NCBI RefSeq assembly: GCF_030363035.1
Contig: NZ_JAUCMN010000011.1
Coordinates: 34,715-98,714, forward strand
From: Curtobacterium caseinilyticum
GTDB taxonomy: Bacteria; Actinomycetota; Actinomycetes; Actinomycetales; Microbacteriaceae
DNA: 64,000 nucleotides
Reading direction: 5' to 3'
Shown: in pieces, positions 1 to 8,099 of the stretch
Layout of the letters: each line of letters opens with the position of its first letter
How positions within the stretch are numbered: position 1 is the first letter of the stretch
Notes under the pieces: generated by a model
Database searches by the model: none
The model's input: only the letters and a program-made list of their open reading frames with translations
Told to the model about the DNA's origin: nothing
Translations under genes and position numbers: made by a program

Positions 1-1014
1 GTTCGACAGCAGCAGCCCGCCGAACGCGGCGACCAGGTACGGGATCGCCGTCCAGCTCGGCAGCAGGTCGCGGATCGCCGCGACGGGATCGCCGGCCTGC
101 GCGAGGGTCGGGTCACCGGCGGACACGAGTGCGCCGAGCCCGACGAGCACCACGAGCGGGATGCCCGCGCCCGCGGCGCTCGCCGCGATCAGCGCGCCGG
201 CCTTCACCGACGTGCGGGTGTACCGGGCGATGTCGGCGCCGGCCGTGGCCCACCCGATGCCGGTACCCGCGGCGATGGTGCCGATGCCGATCACCATCGC
301 GGCGACCGGGCCGGCGGGCTGCGACGCGACGACGTCCCAGTCGACGCGGAGCACCAGGAACACGGCGACGAACACGTTCAGGGCGCCGAAGACCCACGTC
401 GCCCACTTCTGCACCGCGACGATGAACGCGTGGCCGAGGCCGGAGACGAGCACCGTGGCCGCGACGAACACCAGGATCGCGACGATCGTCAGCACCGGGT
501 GGCCCTTCGCGTCCCCGCCGGTACCGAAGAGGATGCTGAAGAGCGACAGCAGGACGAACGCCGCCGTGGTGGTGTTCACGGTCTCCCAGCCGAGACGGGA
601 GAGCAGCGAGACCGCGGTCGGGCCGACGTTGCCACGGACACCGAACACCGCGCGGCTCAGCGTGAGGCCGGGGGCGCCGCCGCGACGTCCGGCGATCGAG
701 ATCACGCCGACGACCGCGAACGAGCCGGCGGCACCGACCACGGCGACGACCAGGGCCTGCCAGATCGTCAGGCCCTGGAACGCGACGAGGGTCGCGCCGA
801 GGGGGAGCCCGAGGATCGAGATGTTCGCGGCGAACCAGACCCAGAAGAGTGCGCGGGGCGTGCCGTTCCGCTCCTCGTGGGGCACGGGCTCGATGCCGCG
901 CTGCTCGATGCTGGTCAGCGAGCCGCTCGTGAGCGAGCCGCTCGTGACCGAGCCGCTCGTGGGCCTGCTGCCCGTGGGCGAGTCGCCGGGCAGCGTGGTG
1001 GTGGGGTCGGCCAT
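1..1014 (-). CDS. NCS1-family cytosine/purine permease, C-terminus cut by window edge
   Basis: Reading from an ATG at 1014 gives an open frame of 338 codons that runs off the left edge, so the C-terminus is missing. After a polar N-terminus of about 50 residues with Thr-Ser-Gly-Ser repeats come successive hydrophobic helices typical of nucleobase:cation symporter-1 proteins, including WVWFAANISILGLPLGA and a later GIGTIAAGTGIGWATAGAD segment. Members import cytosine, purines or related N-glycosidic metabolites across the cytoplasmic membrane. It lies 94 bp after the ADP-ribosylglycohydrolase-like gene on the same strand, behind a GntR regulator, so it is probably the third gene of that operon. 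The substrate cannot be read from the sequence. Confidence 0.82.
   Translation of the reverse strand, partial: MADPTTTLPGDSPTGSRPTSGSVTSGSLTSGSLTSIEQRGIEPVPHEERNGTPRALFWVWFAANISILGLPLGATLVAFQGLTIWQALVVAVVGAAGSFAVVGVISIAGRRGGAPGLTLSRAVFGVRGNVGPTAVSLLSRLGWETVNTTTAAFVLLSLFSILFGTGGDAKGHPVLTIVAILVFVAATVLVSGLGHAFIVAVQKWATWVFGALNVFVAVFLVLRVDWDVVASQPAGPVAAMVIGIGTIAAGTGIGWATAGADIARYTRTSVKAGALIAASAAGAGIPLVVLVGLGALVSAGDPTLAQAGDPVAAIRDLLPSWTAIPYLVAAFGGLLLSN
911..960 (-). repeat. Short tandem repeat in permease N-terminus
   Basis: A 15-base unit (GAGCCGCTCGTGAGC and close variants) is repeated about three times. It encodes the repeated Thr-Ser-Gly-Ser-Leu/Val stretch of the permease's cytosolic N-terminus. 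Slippage at this site would change tail length without a frameshift. Confidence 0.6.
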
Positions 1015-1064
1015 GGGGTCCTCTTGCGTCGTCGGAAGGGGTGGTGCAGGGGTGGGGGAGGGGA

Positions 1065-1100
1065 CCGGACGGTGGCAGAGGGGGGACCGCCACCGTCCGG
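1065..1100 (-). terminator. Intercistronic hairpin between ADP-ribosylglycohydrolase gene and permease
   Basis: A perfect 12-bp inverted repeat (arms 1065-1076 and 1089-1100, CCGGACGGTGGC) encloses a 12-base G-rich loop in the 94-bp gap. It could be an attenuating terminator or an mRNA-stabilising hairpin lowering permease expression. No clear T-run follows on the minus strand. Confidence 0.5.
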
Positions 1101-1108
1101 CGTCGGGG

Positions 1109-2140
1109 TCAGCCCCGTCGACGGAGCGTGAGCAGTCCGTCGACCAGCGGGCCGAGGTCGAGGTGGTTGACGGTCGTCACGGTCGTGACGGCACCGGCCG
1201 GCCAGGCGTCGGGCCCGTGCACGGCACCGAGCACGGCGCCGGCCATCGCCGCGATCGTGTCGGTGTCACCGCCGATCGACGCCGCCGCGCAGAGCGTCTG
1301 CCACGGGTCGAGGTCGAGTGCGACGAGGGCGAGCGCGGCGACGACGGACTCCTGGCTGGCGACGCTCGTGCCGATGAGCCGCGAGACGGTGCCGAACCGG
1401 TCGGACTCGGGCACGGTCGGCAGGTACCCGCGGGCCCAGGTCGTGCGTGCGGCGATGTCCGCCCCGGCGACGCGGTGCCCGCGGTCCGCGCCGATGGTCG
1501 CGGCGGCGACCGCTGCGTCGAGCGCCTCGGTGCGCGTCGCCCCGTCGATGCCGGCGCTCACGGCCGCGGCGACGGCGCTCGCACCGGCGATGCCGAGTCC
1601 GGTGTCGTGCGTCACGCGCGAGGCGTCCTGCACCGCGTCGACCAGCCGGACGAGGTCGCTGGACGGCACGGCGATGCCGACCGGCGCGATGCGCATCGCG
1701 GCGCCGTTCGTCGTGCCGGTCGAGCCGGCCTCGGACGCCGGGACGCCGTCGAGGATCCGCTGCACGGCCGTCTTGGTGCTCGGTCCGAGCAGGTCGAGCG
1801 AGCCCTTCGCCTCCATCCCGCGCTCCCAGGCGATGAGCGCCTCGGCGAAGCGGGTGGGGTCGAGTCGGCCGTCGCCCTCGAGCAGCAGCTCGGCGACCAT
1901 CACGGCCTGCTCGGTGTCGTCGGTGATCGTGCCCGCTGGCATGCCGGCGGCGATCCGCTGGTGGGGCCCGGCGTCGACGAAGCCGGTGATGCGCCCGTGG
2001 TCGGCGCGGATCTGCGCGAGCGTCATCGACTGGGTCGGCATGCCGAGGGCGTCGCCGATCGCGAGTCCGGTGAGGGCGGCGAGGGCGTGGTCGCGGTGCT
2101 GGTGCACGGTGGGGTCCTGATCGGTCGGGAGCGCGGTCAC
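1109..2140 (-). CDS. ADP-ribosylglycohydrolase (DraG/ARH) family protein
   Basis: A 343-residue all-helical hydrolase of the DraG/ARH family, which cleaves N- or O-glycosidic bonds to ribose using two Mg2+ ions. Family motifs are visible: GLAIGDALGMP near residue 25, TDDTEQAV near residue 75 and the C-terminal metal motif GGDTDTIAAMAGAVLGA. The GTG start at 2140 was chosen because it overlaps the stop of the GntR gene in a GTGA. The frame stays open upstream, but that extension is the shadow of the regulator. Placed between a GntR regulator and an NCS1 permease, it more probably hydrolyses a small imported nucleoside or ADP-ribose-like compound than a modified protein; this is inference from context. 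Confidence 0.87.
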   Translation of the reverse strand: MTALPTDQDPTVHQHRDHALAALTGLAIGDALGMPTQSMTLAQIRADHGRITGFVDAGPHQRIAAGMPAGTITDDTEQAVMVAELLLEGDGRLDPTRFAEALIAWERGMEAKGSLDLLGPSTKTAVQRILDGVPASEAGSTGTTNGAAMRIAPVGIAVPSSDLVRLVDAVQDASRVTHDTGLGIAGASAVAAAVSAGIDGATRTEALDAAVAAATIGADRGHRVAGADIAARTTWARGYLPTVPESDRFGTVSRLIGTSVASQESVVAALALVALDLDPWQTLCAAASIGGDTDTIAAMAGAVLGAVHGPDAWPAGAVTTVTTVNHLDLGPLVDGLLTLRRRG

Positions 2141-2847
2141 CGGGTCGTCCCGAAGCGCATGTGCAGGCGGAAGCGGTCGGGGTCGAGCAGGCTGTCGACG
2201 CGCTCGACGAAGGCACCGTCGGCGGTGCGCGACACGCGGCGGCTGCGGAGGAACGGCGTGCCGGCCGCACGGTCGAGCAGCGCCGCGTCGTCGAGGTCGA
2301 GCGGGACGACGTCGACCCACTGCTCGGCGGTCGCCGGCACGAGGCCGGCCTCGGCGATGGTGGCGGTCAGCGAGTCGTCGACGAGTCCGTCGGTGGTCGC
2401 GGCCGCCAGGCGGCCGACGTGCGGCAGGACGCTGCGTTCGAGCGACACCGGTCGTCCGCCGACGACGCTGCGCAGGCGGTCGACCGCGACGAACACCGCA
2501 TCGGCGGCGTCGAGCTCGGCCTGGAGGCGCGGGTCGTCCAGGCGCGCGAGCCGCAGGATGCGGGTGGTCACCTCGGTGCCCGCCGCGGCGATCGACCGAG
2601 CCCACCCGCCGCGCGGGTCGAGGGCTGCGCCGTCGAAGGTCACGACGGACCCGACGCCGCCGTGGGTGGAGATGTACTCGTCGTCCGCCAGGTCGGCGAG
2701 GGCGGCGCGGACGGTGCCGCGGCTCACCGCGAAGTGGGCGGCCAGGTCGTGCTCACCGGGCAGGCGCTCGCCCGCCCGGTAGCGGCCCGTCGCGATCGCG
2801 TCGCGCAGGGCGTCGGCGACGAGGCGTCGCTTCGGTGAGACGGGCAT
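2137..2847 (-). CDS. GntR-family (HutC/UTRA) transcriptional regulator
   Basis: A 236-residue repressor with an N-terminal winged helix (residues 8-70, with GERLPGEHDLAAHFAVSRGTVRAAL as recognition region) and a C-terminal UTRA ligand-binding domain from about residue 90. HutC-type regulators are released from DNA by a small metabolite of the pathway they control. It is the first gene of an operon with the ADP-ribosylglycohydrolase-like gene and, probably, the NCS1 permease. There is no Shine-Dalgarno sequence; TACACT lies 7 bases before the ATG, suggesting a leaderless transcript. A perfect 12-bp palindrome next to that hexamer is the likely autoregulatory operator. Confidence 0.9.
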   Translation of the reverse strand: MPVSPKRRLVADALRDAIATGRYRAGERLPGEHDLAAHFAVSRGTVRAALADLADDEYISTHGGVGSVVTFDGAALDPRGGWARSIAAAGTEVTTRILRLARLDDPRLQAELDAADAVFVAVDRLRSVVGGRPVSLERSVLPHVGRLAAATTDGLVDDSLTATIAEAGLVPATAEQWVDVVPLDLDDAALLDRAAGTPFLRSRRVSRTADGAFVERVDSLLDPDRFRLHMRFGTTR

Positions 2848-2854
2848 GGACAGG

Positions 2855-2868
2855 AGTGTACATGTACA
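2855..2868 (-). promoter_or_regulatory. Leaderless -10 and palindromic operator of GntR operon
   Basis: TGTACATGTACA (2857-2868) is a perfect palindrome 9 bases upstream of the start codon. On the minus strand it overlaps TACACT (2860-2855), which sits 7 bases before the ATG. A repressor bound here would block the promoter. No convincing -35 was found. Confidence 0.5.
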
Positions 2869-2898
2869 ACGCTTGTCCAGTGGCTGTGGTACCCACGA

Positions 2899-3007
2899 GA
2901 CGGACGGGAGGCGCGGTGCCAGCCGGCACCGTCCTCCCTCGCAGGCTCGGTCGGCGCGCCCCGCGCAACGCTCCGCGTTGCCGCTGAGCGGGGCGCGCCC
3001 GTCCGTC
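2899..3007. repeat. Composite structured repeat, copy 1 (multi-stem element)
   Basis: A 109-bp element predicted to fold as a junction. The closing stem is GACGGACGGG/CCCGTCCGTC (2899-2908 with 2998-3007). Stem A is GGAGG..GGTGCC with GGCACC..CCTCC (2907-2937). Stem B1 is a perfect 12 bp (2953-2964 with 2988-2999), topped by stem B2, GCAACGC-TCC-GCGTTGC (2965-2981). A second copy at 20089-20198 keeps the layout and linker but has different, still complementary, closing, A and B2 arms. Here it lies between glgX and the downstream GntR gene, so it may also terminate glgX transcription. Confidence 0.75.
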
Positions 3008-3032
3008 CGTCCGTCCGGGACGTGCCTCCCGA

Positions 3033-5051
3033 CTAGACCAGGGCGGTGAACGACGCGTCGCGCACGAGCAGCGTCGTCGCGTCACCCTCGACGGCCTGGT
3101 CGGGGTCGCTCGACAGGCCGAGCGACCACGTGCCGCCACCCGGCTTCTCGGGCAGCGTGAACTCGACGGTCGTCTCCGAGGCGTTGAGCAGCACCGCGAC
3201 GGTGTCGTCACCCTGCTGGAGCACCAGGATCACGGCGCGGTTGCCCACGTCCGCCCAGTCGCCGTCCTCGAAGCCCTGCGCGTCCGCGCGGAGCACCTGG
3301 ACGGTCGACTCCGAGTCGCCGGGAGCGGTGCGGTACCACTCCGGGCGGAGCGCCACGTGCTGCTTGCGGAACGCGATCGCCGCGGTCGTGAATGCGAGCA
3401 GGTCCTGGTCGGCAGCCGCCCAGTCGAACCACGAGATCTCGTCGTCCTGGCAGTACGCGTTGTTGTTGCCGCCCTGCGACCGGGCGATCTCGTCGCCGCC
3501 GAGGATCATCGGGATGCCCGCCGACAGCAGCAGCGTGCCGAGGAAGTTCCGGCGCTGGCGGTCGCGGTAGTCGTTCACCGCACCGTCGTCGGTCGGGCCC
3601 TCGATGCCGCCGTTGAACGAGGTGTTGTTGCTCTCGCCGTCGTTGTTGTCCTCGCCGTTGGCCTCGTTGTGCTTCTCGGCGTACATGGTCAGGTCGGCCA
3701 GGGTGAAGCCGTCGTGTGCGGTGATGAAGTCCACCGAGCAGAGCGGCGACCGGCGCGAGCCCTCGTAGACGTCCGGGCTGCCGAGGACGCGCTGCACGGC
3801 GTCGCCGAGCGTGCCCTCGTCGCCGCGCCAGAACGCGCGGAGATCGTCGCGGTACTTGCCGTTCCACTCCGACCAGTCGGCCGGGAAGCCGCCCACCTGG
3901 TAGCCGGCGGTGTCCCACGGCTCGGCGATCATCTTCACCTCGCGGAGCACCGGGTCCTGGTGGATGATGTCGAGGAACGCGGAGTGCTTCTCGGCCTCGC
4001 CGTCCTGACGGGTCAGGGTCGTCGCCAGGTCGAAGCGGAAGCCGTCGACGTGCATCTCCTCGACCCAGTAACGGAGCGAGTCCGTGATGAGCCCGAGGGC
4101 AGACGGGTGCGACACGTTGAGCGAGTTGCCCGTGCCGGTCGTGTCGAAGTAGTTCGCCTCGTCGCCCTCGACCAGGCGGTAGTACGAGGCGTTGTCGATG
4201 CCCTTGAAGGACAGCGTCGGGCCCATGTGGTTGCCCTCGGCGGTGTGGTTGTAGACGACGTCCATGATGACTTCGAGCCCCGCGGCGTGCAGGGCCTTGA
4301 CCATCTCCTTGAACTCGGTGACCTGCTGCCCGGCCGTGCCCGAGGACGAGTACTCGTCGTGCGGGGCGAAGAAGCCGATGCTGTTGTAGCCCCAGTAGTT
4401 GCGGAGGCCCTTGTCGGCGAGCGTCGAGTCCTGCACGAACTGGTGCGTCGGCAGCAGCTCGACCGCGGTCACGCCGAGGTCGGTCAGGTGCTTGATCGCC
4501 GCCGGGTGCGCGAGGCCCGCGTACGTGCCGCGGATCTCCTCCGGCACGTCCGGGTGCTGCTTCGTGAAGCCCTTGACGTGGACCTCGTACACGACGGTGT
4601 CGCGGTACGGGGTGCGCAGGAGGGTGTCGCCGTCCCAGTCGAACTCGCGGTCGGCGACGACGGACTTCGGCATGGCGCTCGCCGAGTCGGTCTCGTCGAT
4701 CTGCTCGGGGTCCTCCATGTCGTGGCCGAACAGGGCCTGGCCCCACTCGTACGACCCGTCGACGGCGGTGGCGTAGGGGTCGAGCAGGAGCTTCGCGGCG
4801 TTGTGACGCAGGCCGTTCGCCGGGTCCCAGGCGCCGTGCACGCGGAAGCCGTAGCGGGTGCCGACGGTCACGTCCGGCACCACGTCGTGGAAGGTGTAGC
4901 CGGTGCGGTTGCGGAGCTCGGTGCGGTGCTCGGTGCCGTCCTCGTCGAAGCGGCAGAACTCCACCCGCTCGGCCGTGCTGGAGAACAGTGCGACGTTGGC
5001 GCCACCCTCGACGAGGGTGACACCGAGGGGCGTGCGGGAGGAAGAGGTCAT
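3033..5051 (-). CDS. glgX: Glycogen debranching enzyme GlgX
   Basis: A 672-residue GH13 enzyme hydrolysing alpha-1,6 branches of phosphorylase-limited glycogen in the cytosol. An N-terminal CBM48-like domain (TPLGVTLVEGGANVALFSSTAERVEFC) precedes the catalytic barrel. Catalytic-core motifs are present: DVVYNHTAEG, DGFRFDLATTL (nucleophile Asp), MIAEPWD (acid Glu) and FITAHDGFTLADL (third Asp). Length fits the isoamylase/GlgX family (650-720 residues). The ATG at 5051 is preceded by AGAAGGGC. No other glycogen gene is nearby. The OBAP gene lies 56 bp upstream on the same strand and could be co-transcribed. Confidence 0.95.
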   Translation of the reverse strand: MTSSSRTPLGVTLVEGGANVALFSSTAERVEFCRFDEDGTEHRTELRNRTGYTFHDVVPDVTVGTRYGFRVHGAWDPANGLRHNAAKLLLDPYATAVDGSYEWGQALFGHDMEDPEQIDETDSASAMPKSVVADREFDWDGDTLLRTPYRDTVVYEVHVKGFTKQHPDVPEEIRGTYAGLAHPAAIKHLTDLGVTAVELLPTHQFVQDSTLADKGLRNYWGYNSIGFFAPHDEYSSSGTAGQQVTEFKEMVKALHAAGLEVIMDVVYNHTAEGNHMGPTLSFKGIDNASYYRLVEGDEANYFDTTGTGNSLNVSHPSALGLITDSLRYWVEEMHVDGFRFDLATTLTRQDGEAEKHSAFLDIIHQDPVLREVKMIAEPWDTAGYQVGGFPADWSEWNGKYRDDLRAFWRGDEGTLGDAVQRVLGSPDVYEGSRRSPLCSVDFITAHDGFTLADLTMYAEKHNEANGEDNNDGESNNTSFNGGIEGPTDDGAVNDYRDRQRRNFLGTLLLSAGIPMILGGDEIARSQGGNNNAYCQDDEISWFDWAAADQDLLAFTTAAIAFRKQHVALRPEWYRTAPGDSESTVQVLRADAQGFEDGDWADVGNRAVILVLQQGDDTVAVLLNASETTVEFTLPEKPGGGTWSLGLSSDPDQAVEGDATTLLVRDASFTALV

Positions 5052-5107
5052 GGTGCCCTTCTAGTGGTCGGCGTCTGTGCTCCGCCCTCGGCGGCGTACC
5101 CCGGTCG

Positions 5108-5839
5108 TCACGGGCGTCCGTCCTCCGCGTCCACGACGCCGGGCGTCGGGGTCGTGTCCGTGAAGTCCTCGCGCATCGTGCGGACGCCCCGCTGCGGGTG
5201 CGCGCGGTCCAGGTGCTTCGCCCGCGATGCCTTCCGCGGCTCCGGGTCGGTGCCCATCACGCGGTTCCGGTCCTGCTGCAGGGCGCTGTCGACCTCGCCC
5301 TCGCGGTTGAACGACCACATCAGCATCGGGTCGCCCGTCGGCAGGGGATCGGCCGGGTGGGATCCCATCTGCGTGCTGTGCCAGGTGTGCCAGGTCTTGC
5401 CGTACGAGTTGACGAGGTGCCCCATCAGCTCGGTCTCGACGGCGATCGGCAGGCCGGGGGCGACGAGCTCGCCGGAGAACACCTCGTGGTTGTGCGGGTG
5501 CCACGACGCCTGCTCGTCCTCGGGCAGCGAGTCGAACAGCCGCTCGGACACGATGTACTCGATGCCGATCAGGTTCGCGTCCGCCGTGTTGCCGTCGAAC
5601 AGCACGCACTGCAGCACCTCGCCGTTCACGACCTTGCAGTAGTGGTGCGCCTCCATCTGCAGGTCGGGCTCGCCCTTGACGCAGTGGAAGCCGACCACGT
5701 ACACGTCGAAGCCCTTCAGCGGTGCGTGCTGCTGGAGCGCGGCGGCGCCGCGGTCGAGGAGGGCCAGCGTGAAGCCACCGCCCTCGCCCGGCGGGGTGAC
5801 GCCGGCCTTCCGGTCCGGCACGCCGGGTGTGATCGCCAT
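5108..5839 (-). CDS. OBAP family (DUF1264) protein
   Basis: A 243-residue protein matching the oil-body-associated protein family (DUF1264), known from plants and scattered bacteria and fungi, with no established bacterial activity. Recognisable segments are KGFDVYVVGFHCVKG, MEAHHYCK, VLFDGNTADANLIGIEYI, HPHNHEVFSGELVAPG and GKTWHTWH. The conserved His and Cys residues could bind metal. There is no signal peptide or membrane segment. The ATG at 5839 follows a strong GAGGAGG. The last 50 residues are polar and probably disordered. It is divergent from an aldo/keto reductase and upstream of glgX. Confidence 0.82.
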   Translation of the reverse strand: MAITPGVPDRKAGVTPPGEGGGFTLALLDRGAAALQQHAPLKGFDVYVVGFHCVKGEPDLQMEAHHYCKVVNGEVLQCVLFDGNTADANLIGIEYIVSERLFDSLPEDEQASWHPHNHEVFSGELVAPGLPIAVETELMGHLVNSYGKTWHTWHSTQMGSHPADPLPTGDPMLMWSFNREGEVDSALQQDRNRVMGTDPEPRKASRAKHLDRAHPQRGVRTMREDFTDTTPTPGVVDAEDGRP

Positions 5840-5968
5840 CGTCGTCCTCCTCGCGTCGTGGCCCCGACGCTGCCCCCGCCGTCCTGGTCGTCGGTCCAGC
5901 GTGGGGTCGGGCGTCCCGACCCAGTACGGTCGTCACGTCCGACGTCCTCCCACCTGGATCGAGCAACG

Positions 5969-6970
5969 ATGCCATCGCAGTACCGCGCCGCCGACGACCG
6001 CTACGAGCAGACGCCCTACGAACGCGTCGGGAGGAGCGGCTTGCTGCTGCCCCGCATCTCGCTCGGGCTCTGGAACAACTTCGGCCACGACCGTCCCCTC
6101 GCCACGCAGCGCGACATCGTGCTGCACGCGTTCGACCGCGGGGTGACGCACTTCGACCTCGCGAACAACTACGGTCCGCCGTACGGTGCTGCCGAGGAGC
6201 AGTTCGGCCGCATCCTCGAGGCGGACCTGCGGCCGTACCGCGACGAGATCGTCGTCTCGACCAAGGCCGGGTACGACATGTGGGCCGGCCCGTACGGCAA
6301 CTGGGGCTCCCGCAAGTACCTGCTCGCGTCGCTCGACCAGTCGCTCGCCCGGCTCGGGCTCGAGTACGTCGACGTCTTCTACTCGCACCGCCCCGACCCG
6401 GAGACGCCGATCGAGGAGACGATGGGCGCCCTGGTGACCGCGGTCCGTTCGGGCCGGGCGCTGTACGCGGGCATCTCGAACTACTCGCCCGCGCAGACCG
6501 CGGCCGCGGCCGAGGTGCTCGCCGCCGAGGGTGTCCCGCTCCTCATCCACCAGCCGCGGTACAGCATGTTCGACCGCACACCCGAGGCCGGGCTGTTCGA
6601 CGAGCTCGAGCGGCAGGGGACCGGCGCGATCGTGTTCTCGCCGCTGGCCGGCGGCCTGCTGACCGACCGGTACCTGGACGGGTCGGTGCCGGTCGGGTCG
6701 CGTGCCGCCGAGGGGCGCTGGTTCGGCGCGGACCGGATCGACGACGACTACCTCACGACGGCGCGGGCACTGAACGACATCGCGGTCGCGCGCGGGCAGT
6801 CGCTCGCGCAGCTGGCGATCACGTGGGTGCTCCGGCAGCCGGCCGTCACCTCGGCGCTCGTCGGGGCGTCGAGCGTGCGGCAGCTCGACGGGACGCTCGA
6901 CGCGCTCGCCGGGGCGCCGCTCAGCGACGACGAGCTCGCGGCGATCGACGCGCTGGTGCCGCGGGGCTGA
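5969..6970 (+). CDS. Aldo/keto reductase, YghZ/Gpr (L-glyceraldehyde 3-phosphate reductase) type
   Basis: A 333-residue NADPH-dependent reductase of the AKR14 type. The full catalytic tetrad is visible: Asp and Tyr in HFDLANNYGPPYG, Lys in VVSTKAG and His in FYSHRPDP. The insertion YDMWAGPYGNWGSRK is typical of YghZ-like members, and the cofactor loop SPLAGGLLTDRY is present. Such enzymes detoxify aldehydes such as methylglyoxal or L-glyceraldehyde 3-phosphate. The ATG at 5969 starts the conserved YERVGRSGL segment; a longer open frame upstream is antisense to the OBAP gene and was rejected. It ends before a 20-bp inverted repeat shared with msrA. Confidence 0.92.
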   Translation: MPSQYRAADDRYEQTPYERVGRSGLLLPRISLGLWNNFGHDRPLATQRDIVLHAFDRGVTHFDLANNYGPPYGAAEEQFGRILEADLRPYRDEIVVSTKAGYDMWAGPYGNWGSRKYLLASLDQSLARLGLEYVDVFYSHRPDPETPIEETMGALVTAVRSGRALYAGISNYSPAQTAAAAEVLAAEGVPLLIHQPRYSMFDRTPEAGLFDELERQGTGAIVFSPLAGGLLTDRYLDGSVPVGSRAAEGRWFGADRIDDDYLTTARALNDIAVARGQSLAQLAITWVLRQPAVTSALVGASSVRQLDGTLDALAGAPLSDDELAAIDALVPRG

Positions 6971-6999
6971 CGACCGCCGGACAACCGGACGGACGGACA

Positions 7000-7039
7000 G
7001 ACGGGAGGCGCGGTGCCAGCTGGCACCGCGCCTCCCGTC
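7000..7039. terminator. GGGAGGC-family inverted repeat (bidirectional terminator)
   Basis: A perfect 20-bp inverted repeat centred at 7019/7020 (arm GACGGGAGGCGCGGTGCCAG), flanked by extra GGAC/GTCC repeats. It lies between the convergent reductase and msrA genes and belongs to the dispersed family found throughout the window. Confidence 0.75.
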
Positions 7040-7072
7040 CGTCGGTGGTCGCGTCGTGACGCGACGTCCGGG

Positions 7073-7594
7073 TCAGACCGTGGCGGTCGCCTCGTCGCGG
7101 TGCGGGAGCTTCCAGCCCGGGCGCACGAAGTGGCACGTGTACCCGGCGGGGTACTTCTCCAGGTAGTCCTGGTGCTCCTCCTCGGCCTCCCAGAAGTCAC
7201 CGGCGGGCTCGACCTCGGTGACGACCTTGCCCGGCCAGATGCCCGAGGCGTCGACGTCGGCGATGGTGTCGAGGGCGACCTGGCGCTGCTCGTCGTTCGT
7301 GAAGAAGATCGCCGAGCGGTAGCTGCGTCCGACGTCGTTGCCCTGCCGGTCCTTCGTGGACGGGTCGTGGATCTGGAAGAAGAACTCGAGCAGGTCGCGG
7401 TACGAGATCTGCGACGGGTCGAAGACGATCTCGACGGCCTCGGCGTGGTCGCCGTGGTTCCGGTAGGTGGCGTTCGGGGTGTCGCCGCCGGAGTAGCCGA
7501 CGCGCGTGCTGATCACGCCCGGGCGGCGGCGCAGGAGCTGCTGGGCTCCCCAGAAGCACCCGCCGGCGAGGATGGCGGTCTCGGTCGTGGTCAT
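7073..7594 (-). CDS. msrA: Peptide methionine-S-sulfoxide reductase MsrA
   Basis: A 173-residue cytosolic repair enzyme that reduces methionine-S-sulfoxide with thioredoxin. The active-site motif GCFWG lies near residue 12, followed by [31 protein letters not shown] and the C-terminal [16 protein letters not shown] segment. The start at 7594 is preceded by a near-perfect AGGAGG; an upstream in-frame ATG would add 17 residues outside the family. It is divergent from the small LexA-controlled gene, so oxidative repair and the SOS response share this intergenic region. Confidence 0.95.
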   Translation of the reverse strand: MTTTETAILAGGCFWGAQQLLRRRPGVISTRVGYSGGDTPNATYRNHGDHAEAVEIVFDPSQISYRDLLEFFFQIHDPSTKDRQGNDVGRSYRSAIFFTNDEQRQVALDTIADVDASGIWPGKVVTEVEPAGDFWEAEEEHQDYLEKYPAGYTCHFVRPGWKLPHRDEATATV

Positions 7595-7782
7595 GTGTCC
7601 TCCTGGGGGTCGTGGCGCCGCTGGCTGCGGCATCAGACGGTGCAACCGGCGGCCCGGGTCCTGTGTTCCCGAGCGTCCATCCTGCGCCGCGGACCACGAC
7701 GACAGCTGGTGACGGGCACGGCGCTGTCCGCAGACCGACGCCGCGCCGAGGGGTCTCGCGGGCGTCGGGACGGTGGTCTAGC

Positions 7783-7802
7783 ATTCGAACACACGTTCGA
7801 AT
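7783..7802. promoter_or_regulatory. LexA (SOS) box
   Basis: ATTCGAAC-ACAC-GTTCGAAT is a perfect 8+4+8 palindrome containing the CGAAC-N4-GTTCG LexA consensus of Actinobacteria and Firmicutes. A -10-like TAGCAT (7779-7784) overlaps its left end, and GGAGG plus the ATG of the next gene follow directly. The geometry is right for LexA repression of the + strand gene. Confidence 0.88.
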
Positions 7803-7814
7803 CGGGAGGTCGGG

Positions 7815-8075
7815 ATGATGTTGACGCACGAGGTCGCCACGGTGTGGTGGGAGCGCGGAGTGCCGGACCGGATGGTGTGGCGCGACCGACGCTGGCGGGT
7901 GAGCGACAGCCCGACGCGGCTGACGGCGACGGCCGAGTTCCTGCCGTCGGCGATGACGCACGCGCCGGAGCGCACGGTGGGGTGGCGGTTCCAGGTGAGT
8001 GCCGAGGGGGACGCGGTCGTCGTCGACATCGTGCCCGAGGGTGACGGCTGGGTGGTCGCGCGAACCTGGCGCTGA
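7815..8075 (+). CDS. Small SOS-regulated protein, DUF6504-like
   Basis: An 86-residue protein rich in Trp and Arg (PDRMVWRDRRWRVSD; GWRFQVSAEGDAVVVDIVPEGDGWVVARTWR) with no signal peptide or membrane segment. The pattern resembles short DUF6504 proteins that in Actinobacteria often accompany ImuB/DnaE2 translesion polymerases; this assignment is from memory of the family and is tentative. The ATG at 7815 follows GGGAGG and a perfect LexA box 12 bases upstream. No polymerase gene is adjacent here, so it is a stand-alone SOS gene. The molecular role is unknown. Confidence 0.78.
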   Translation: MMLTHEVATVWWERGVPDRMVWRDRRWRVSDSPTRLTATAEFLPSAMTHAPERTVGWRFQVSAEGDAVVVDIVPEGDGWVVARTWR

Positions 8076-8099
8076 CTGCGCTGCGGGGTGCGGTGCGGG

